Of a stretch of 5,437 nucleotides of DNA, positions 5,167 to 5,437 are shown in pieces. The position numbers were made by a program, and so were the translations under genes. This DNA is from Deltaproteobacteria bacterium (lineage in GTDB: Bacteria; Desulfobacterota; Desulfarculia; Adiutricales; Adiutricaceae), in assembly GCA_031279155.1 (NCBI GenBank), contig JAITJB010000161.1, positions 1-5,437 on the forward strand, read 5' to 3'. Each line of letters opens with the position of its first letter. The stretch's first letter is position 1. The notes under the pieces are model-generated. The model made no database searches. It saw nothing but the letters and a program-made list of their open reading frames with translations, and was not told the DNA's origin.

Positions 5167-5437
5167 ATGGTACTAGGGATGTTTTCCTTCACCCAAATTC
5201 TGTGGTATTATTTCTTAAGGACTACTTTCGATCAAGCGGTCAAGGCTTCACCTTTGCGGGAACTACAGGCCTCATCTCTAGGCTTGGCCCATAATTTCAG
5301 CTTTGGTCTCTGCTCCCTAAATCGGGATAAATATCGTTTTGACTTAAGTGTTTTTCCTATTATAGCTTTCTGGCTTTCGGGTTTTTTTGCCTTCTTGGCT
5401 CCTCAGACCAGCGAAAGGTCTTGTCGCGACAATGCAA
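5167..5437 (+). CDS. Possible partial gene open at the right edge, function unknown
   Basis: From ATG 5167 (or ATG 5179 in the same frame) there is no stop through the last base, giving about 90 codons. An in-frame TGA at 5152 limits extension upstream. The predicted product begins MVLGMFSFTQILWYYF, continues through a mixed polar stretch, and has a hydrophobic segment VFPIIAFWLSGFFAFLA that could span a membrane. Codon choice is not obviously unlike the other genes. Against it: no convincing Shine-Dalgarno site precedes either ATG (AGGG touches ATG 5179 with no spacer), I recognise no family, and T/C-rich DNA readily mimics a membrane segment. The other strand shows no longer alternative in this stretch. 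It may be the start of a gene, a decayed gene, or non-coding DNA. Confidence 0.33.
   Translation, partial: MVLGMFSFTQILWYYFLRTTFDQAVKASPLRELQASSLGLAHNFSFGLCSLNRDKYRFDLSVFPIIAFWLSGFFAFLAPQTSERSCRDNA
5421..5432. repeat. Perfect 12-nt palindrome near the right edge
   Basis: TTGTCGCGACAA is a perfect 12-nt palindrome centred on CGCG. A short AGACC/GGTCT inverted repeat (5405-5409 and 5417-5421) lies just before it. It could be an operator-like site or chance; the missing downstream sequence prevents a decision. Confidence 0.3.

Overview
The window is a fragment of a Gram-negative, probably anaerobic bacterium. The Gram-negative call rests on the C-terminal part of an outer-membrane beta-barrel receptor at the left edge. 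The anaerobe call rests on an oxygen-sensitive type of enzyme pair on the right: a 2-hydroxyacyl-CoA-dehydratase-family protein and its ATP-dependent iron-sulfur activator. A Desulfobacterota-like host is a guess from this gene content; nothing here fixes the taxonomy.

Layout, all on the + strand. (1) 1-585: 3' end of a TonB-dependent-receptor-type outer-membrane protein. (2) 575-1726: an unrecognised envelope protein with a signal peptide, a repeat-rich linker, an extracytoplasmic domain and a C-terminal membrane anchor. (3) 1716-2693: a NapH/CcoG-type polytopic membrane protein ending in two [4Fe-4S] ferredoxin motifs, probably starting at TTG. These three overlap by 11 nt at each junction and look translationally coupled. 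(4) After 64 nt, 2758-4047: an HgdB/BcrC/YjiM-family protein with six cysteines at family-motif positions, which suggests the double-cubane-cluster subgroup. (5) After a 120-nt repeat-rich, AT-rich leader, 4168-4962: a BadF/HgdC/YjiL-type activator ATPase carrying both cluster cysteines. (6) 4963-5437: an array of degenerate 10-nt repeats, an AT-rich spacer, and an open reading frame that leaves the right edge and may or may not be a gene.

How the genes may work together. In the known family, the ATPase dimer holds one [4Fe-4S] cluster, hydrolyses ATP and injects a very low-potential electron into its partner. Genes 4 and 5 therefore form a complete 'ATPase reductase plus iron-sulfur acceptor' pair, with a single acceptor subunit instead of the usual two-subunit dehydratase. 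Gene 3 is a plausible membrane electron-transfer module, and genes 1 and 2 suggest an envelope uptake or surface function. That all five serve one process is inferred only from gene order and strand.

The intergenic regions are unusual. Each contains short, degenerate tandem repeats, about 8 nt long before gene 4 and about 10-11 nt before and after gene 5. Gene 2 also carries two strong hairpins and a 12-nt in-frame tandem repeat in its linker.
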